From assembly GCA_946415645.1 (NCBI GenBank), contig CAMKTJ010000009.1, positions 17,652 to 81,651 on the forward strand: a stretch of DNA of 64,000 nt. Direction: 5' to 3'. Both the position numbers and the translations under genes were made by a program. The DNA comes from an uncultured Prevotellaceae bacterium (lineage in GTDB: Bacteria > Bacteroidota > Bacteroidia > Bacteroidales > Bacteroidaceae). Below are positions 62,187 to 64,000 of this stretch, one piece after another. The stretch's first letter is position 1. Every line of letters begins with the position of its first letter. The notes beneath the pieces were generated by a model. The model worked only from the letters and a program-made list of their open reading frames with translations, did no database searches and was not told where the DNA came from.

Positions 62187-62206
62187 CACTCTTCATTCTT
62201 CACTTG
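62187..62206. repeat. Short heptad tract at the menG 3' end
   Basis: CACTCTT, CATTCTT and CACTTG occur at the menG stop (62200-62202), so the tract meets the last codons. The same first two units occur in the btuF signal peptide at 3302-3315. Confidence 0.7.
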
Positions 62207-62931
62207 CATGCCAGGTACATCGTGCAGAGTCCAAAGGTGAAGCGTTTCCATTTTATTTCTTGGAAACCGGCTTTCTTGAGGATTCCTTCCATCACTTCTC
62301 CTTGCGGAAAGGCTTCCATCGAGGAGGGAAGATAGGTGTATGCCGATGAGTCGTGACTGATAATTTTCCCAATGAAGGGCATTACCACATGGGCATAAAG
62401 CCAGAAGAGTTGCTTCATGGGGAAACGGGGTGGGGTACAGAGTTCCACTATCAGCAGATGCCCGCCTTTGCGCAGAACACGATACATCTCCGAAAGTCCT
62501 GCATCCAGATCCTGAAAGTTGCGAACGCCATAAGCGGATGTTACGGCATCAAAACTGTTGTCAGGAAAGGAAAGGTTCATGCAGTCCTCTCGTTGAAAGG
62601 ATATTGTGTCCTGCATGTTCAGTTTTTGGACTTTCTCACGTCCAACCGCCATCATACCTTCGCTGATGTCTGCGCCTATAATAGTCTTTGGCTGCAGTCG
62701 TTTGGCGGCAAGTATGGCAAAGTCTCCTGTACCAGTGGCAATGTCAAGGAGGTTCTGGGGATGATATTCTTTTAGCGAGTCAACGGCTTTGCGTCGCCAC
62801 CCCCGGTCAATTCCCAGGGAGAGCGCATGATTCAAAAGGTCGTATGAGTGAGCAATGTGGTCAAACATCTGCTCCACTTGCTCACCCTTCTCTCCTTCGT
62901 GATAAGGATTTATTGTCTCCTGTTTGTACAT
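62200..62931 (-). CDS. ubiE: Demethylmenaquinone methyltransferase (UbiE/MenG)
   Basis: This 243-residue SAM-dependent enzyme makes menaquinone, the respiratory quinone of Bacteroidales. Motif I is [14 protein letters not shown] (about 61), followed by [30 protein letters not shown] and a C-terminal [13 protein letters not shown], all standard for this family. It is one base from purC and should share its transcript. In a Bacteroidales host menaquinone is expected, hence MenG activity. The end of the gene lies in a heptad tract. Confidence 0.96.
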   Translation of the reverse strand: MYKQETINPYHEGEKGEQVEQMFDHIAHSYDLLNHALSLGIDRGWRRKAVDSLKEYHPQNLLDIATGTGDFAILAAKRLQPKTIIGADISEGMMAVGREKVQKLNMQDTISFQREDCMNLSFPDNSFDAVTSAYGVRNFQDLDAGLSEMYRVLRKGGHLLIVELCTPPRFPMKQLFWLYAHVVMPFIGKIISHDSSAYTYLPSSMEAFPQGEVMEGILKKAGFQEIKWKRFTFGLCTMYLACK

Positions 62932-63879
62932 TTATCGGTTCTGTAACCAGGTAGTCACGTTCTTCTCAATACGTGCAGCAATGTCGCCTTCTGTTGTGGC
63001 GGGTACAAACTTCTCGCCAACGATGTGCTCGTATAACTCAATGTAACGGTCTGCTACGCTCTGGGCGTATTCGTCGGTAATCTCGGGCATAACCTGACCG
63101 GGCTGGTTCATGAAGTTGTGCTCAATCAGCCACTGACGTACAAACTCCTTGCTCAACTGCTTCTGGGGCTCGCCCTTGGCAAACTTCTCTTCGTAGCCGT
63201 CAGCATAGAAGTAACGACTGCTGTCGGGAGTGTGAATCTCGTCAATCAGGATGACCTTGCCATCACGCTTACCGAACTCGTACTTGGTGTCTACCAGGAT
63301 GAGGCCCTTGCTGGCAGCAATCTCGCTACCACGCTGGAAGAGGGTACGGGTGTACTTCACCATAGTCTCCCAGTCTTCCTTGCTTACCAGGCCCTGCTTG
63401 ATAATCTCCTCGGCAGAGATGTTTTCGTCATGACCCTCGTCAGCCTTGGTGGTGGGGGTGATGATGGGTTCGGGGAACTTCTCGTTCTCACGCATACCCT
63501 CGGGCAACTTTACGCCACACAGTTCACGACATCCGTTCTTGTACTCACGCCAAGCGCTACCTGTCAGGTAACCACGGATAATCATCTCTACACGGAATCC
63601 TTCTGCCTTCAGACCAACGGTAACCATGGGGTCGGGAGTGGCAAGCTTCCAGTTGGGAACAATGTCAGCTGTAGCATCCAGGAAGCTGGCTGCAATCTGG
63701 TTCAGCACCTGACCCTTGAAGGGGATACCCTTGGGAAGGATTACGTCAAAGGCAGAGATACGGTCTGTTGCCACCATTACCATCAAGTCATCGTTGATGT
63801 TATATACATCTCTGACCTTACCATGATAAACACTTACCTGTCCGGGCAGGTTGAAGTCTGTTCTTGTTAATGCTTTCAT
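62932..63879 (-). CDS. purC: Phosphoribosylaminoimidazole-succinocarboxamide synthase
   Basis: This 315-residue enzyme ligates aspartate to CAIR in purine synthesis. Residues [12 protein letters not shown] (SAICAR nucleotide loop), [28 protein letters not shown] and [14 protein letters not shown] are typical. The longer PurC form (about 310 residues) occurs in Bacteroidota and eukaryotic-like versions. It starts 8 bases past the phoH stop and is directly followed by ubiE, a gene order common in this group. Confidence 0.97.
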   Translation of the reverse strand: MKALTRTDFNLPGQVSVYHGKVRDVYNINDDLMVMVATDRISAFDVILPKGIPFKGQVLNQIAASFLDATADIVPNWKLATPDPMVTVGLKAEGFRVEMIIRGYLTGSAWREYKNGCRELCGVKLPEGMRENEKFPEPIITPTTKADEGHDENISAEEIIKQGLVSKEDWETMVKYTRTLFQRGSEIAASKGLILVDTKYEFGKRDGKVILIDEIHTPDSSRYFYADGYEEKFAKGEPQKQLSKEFVRQWLIEHNFMNQPGQVMPEITDEYAQSVADRYIELYEHIVGEKFVPATTEGDIAARIEKNVTTWLQNR

Positions 63880-63887
63880 ATCTTTTT

Positions 63888-64000
63888 TCAGTTATCTTGT
63901 TTTTTGTTTTCCGTATATTGCTTTCCCCTCTCTATCTCAGCCTCGTATTTGTTGTAGGCATTCACGATGCGGGTTACCAGTTTGTGTCTGACGATGTCCT
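63888..64000 (-). CDS. phoH: PhoH family protein, 3' end only
   Basis: The last 36 codons of a gene that enters from the right edge translate as [19 protein letters not shown]..., matching the C-terminus of PhoH-family ATPases. The tail is charged ([12 protein letters not shown]). The P-loop domain lies outside the window. It precedes purC by 8 bases on the same strand; the reading frame is open to 64000. Confidence 0.8.
   Translation of the reverse strand, partial: DIVRHKLVTRIVNAYNKYEAEIERGKQYTENKKQDN

Overview
The window is a dense chromosomal segment from a Bacteroidota bacterium, most likely a Prevotella-like member of the Bacteroidales. Three things point there: two SusC/SusD pairs and two further TonB-dependent receptors, a fused lpxC/fabZ gene, and promoters of the Bacteroidota type (TTTG about 19 bases before TAnnTTTG) in front of several transcription units. 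The species is not identified. Coding density is high; the only gap over 400 bases (21199-21628) holds a tRNA gene, two terminators and a tandem repeat. I see no phage, transposase, integrase or CRISPR array.

Layout. 1-7889 (+) is a corrinoid (vitamin B12) uptake locus: the end of a BtuG-like surface protein fused to a second surface domain, BtuB-like receptor, BtuF-like lipoprotein, BtuC permease, a GH20 hexosaminidase placed inside the locus, then BtuD ATPase, followed by a DUF4421 outer-membrane protein. 9092-12870 (-) pairs a second GH20 enzyme with an orphan fasciclin lipoprotein. 13006-15723 (+) is a large secreted multidomain protein with a probable type IX sorting tail. 15775-18879 (-) holds a radical SAM protein and a patatin-barrel protein. 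18997-21198 (+) is a dipeptidyl peptidase IV, followed by tRNA-Arg(CCG) and tandem repeats. 21629-23788 (-) is a GH89 alpha-N-acetylglucosaminidase. 23868-31403 (-) holds a ThiD-like kinase, an alanine/glycine:cation symporter, a receiver/ATP-grasp protein, gdhA and comF.

31608-48397 (-) is a six-gene outer-membrane operon built as fasciclin-SusC-SusD repeated twice, with no enzyme or regulator in it. It is the best candidate here for an undescribed uptake system. 48563-59088 (-) is a housekeeping run: purM, a small membrane protein, prfA, pyrF, lpxD, lpxC/fabZ, lpxA, a pRiA4b-like protein, miaA and a class A penicillin-binding protein. 59271-61271 (+) is a lone TonB-dependent receptor. 61278-64000 (-) is aroE, menG/ubiE, purC and the tail of phoH.

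Together the genes describe an anaerobe that scavenges GlcNAc-containing host glycans (two GH20, one GH89), peptides (DPP IV), corrinoids and unknown surface ligands. A recurring oddity is a set of short repeat tracts with an exact 7-base period but different sequences. They fill small intergenic gaps and intrude into coding ends and signal peptides, together with GC-rich CCCTC/GAGGG dyads.
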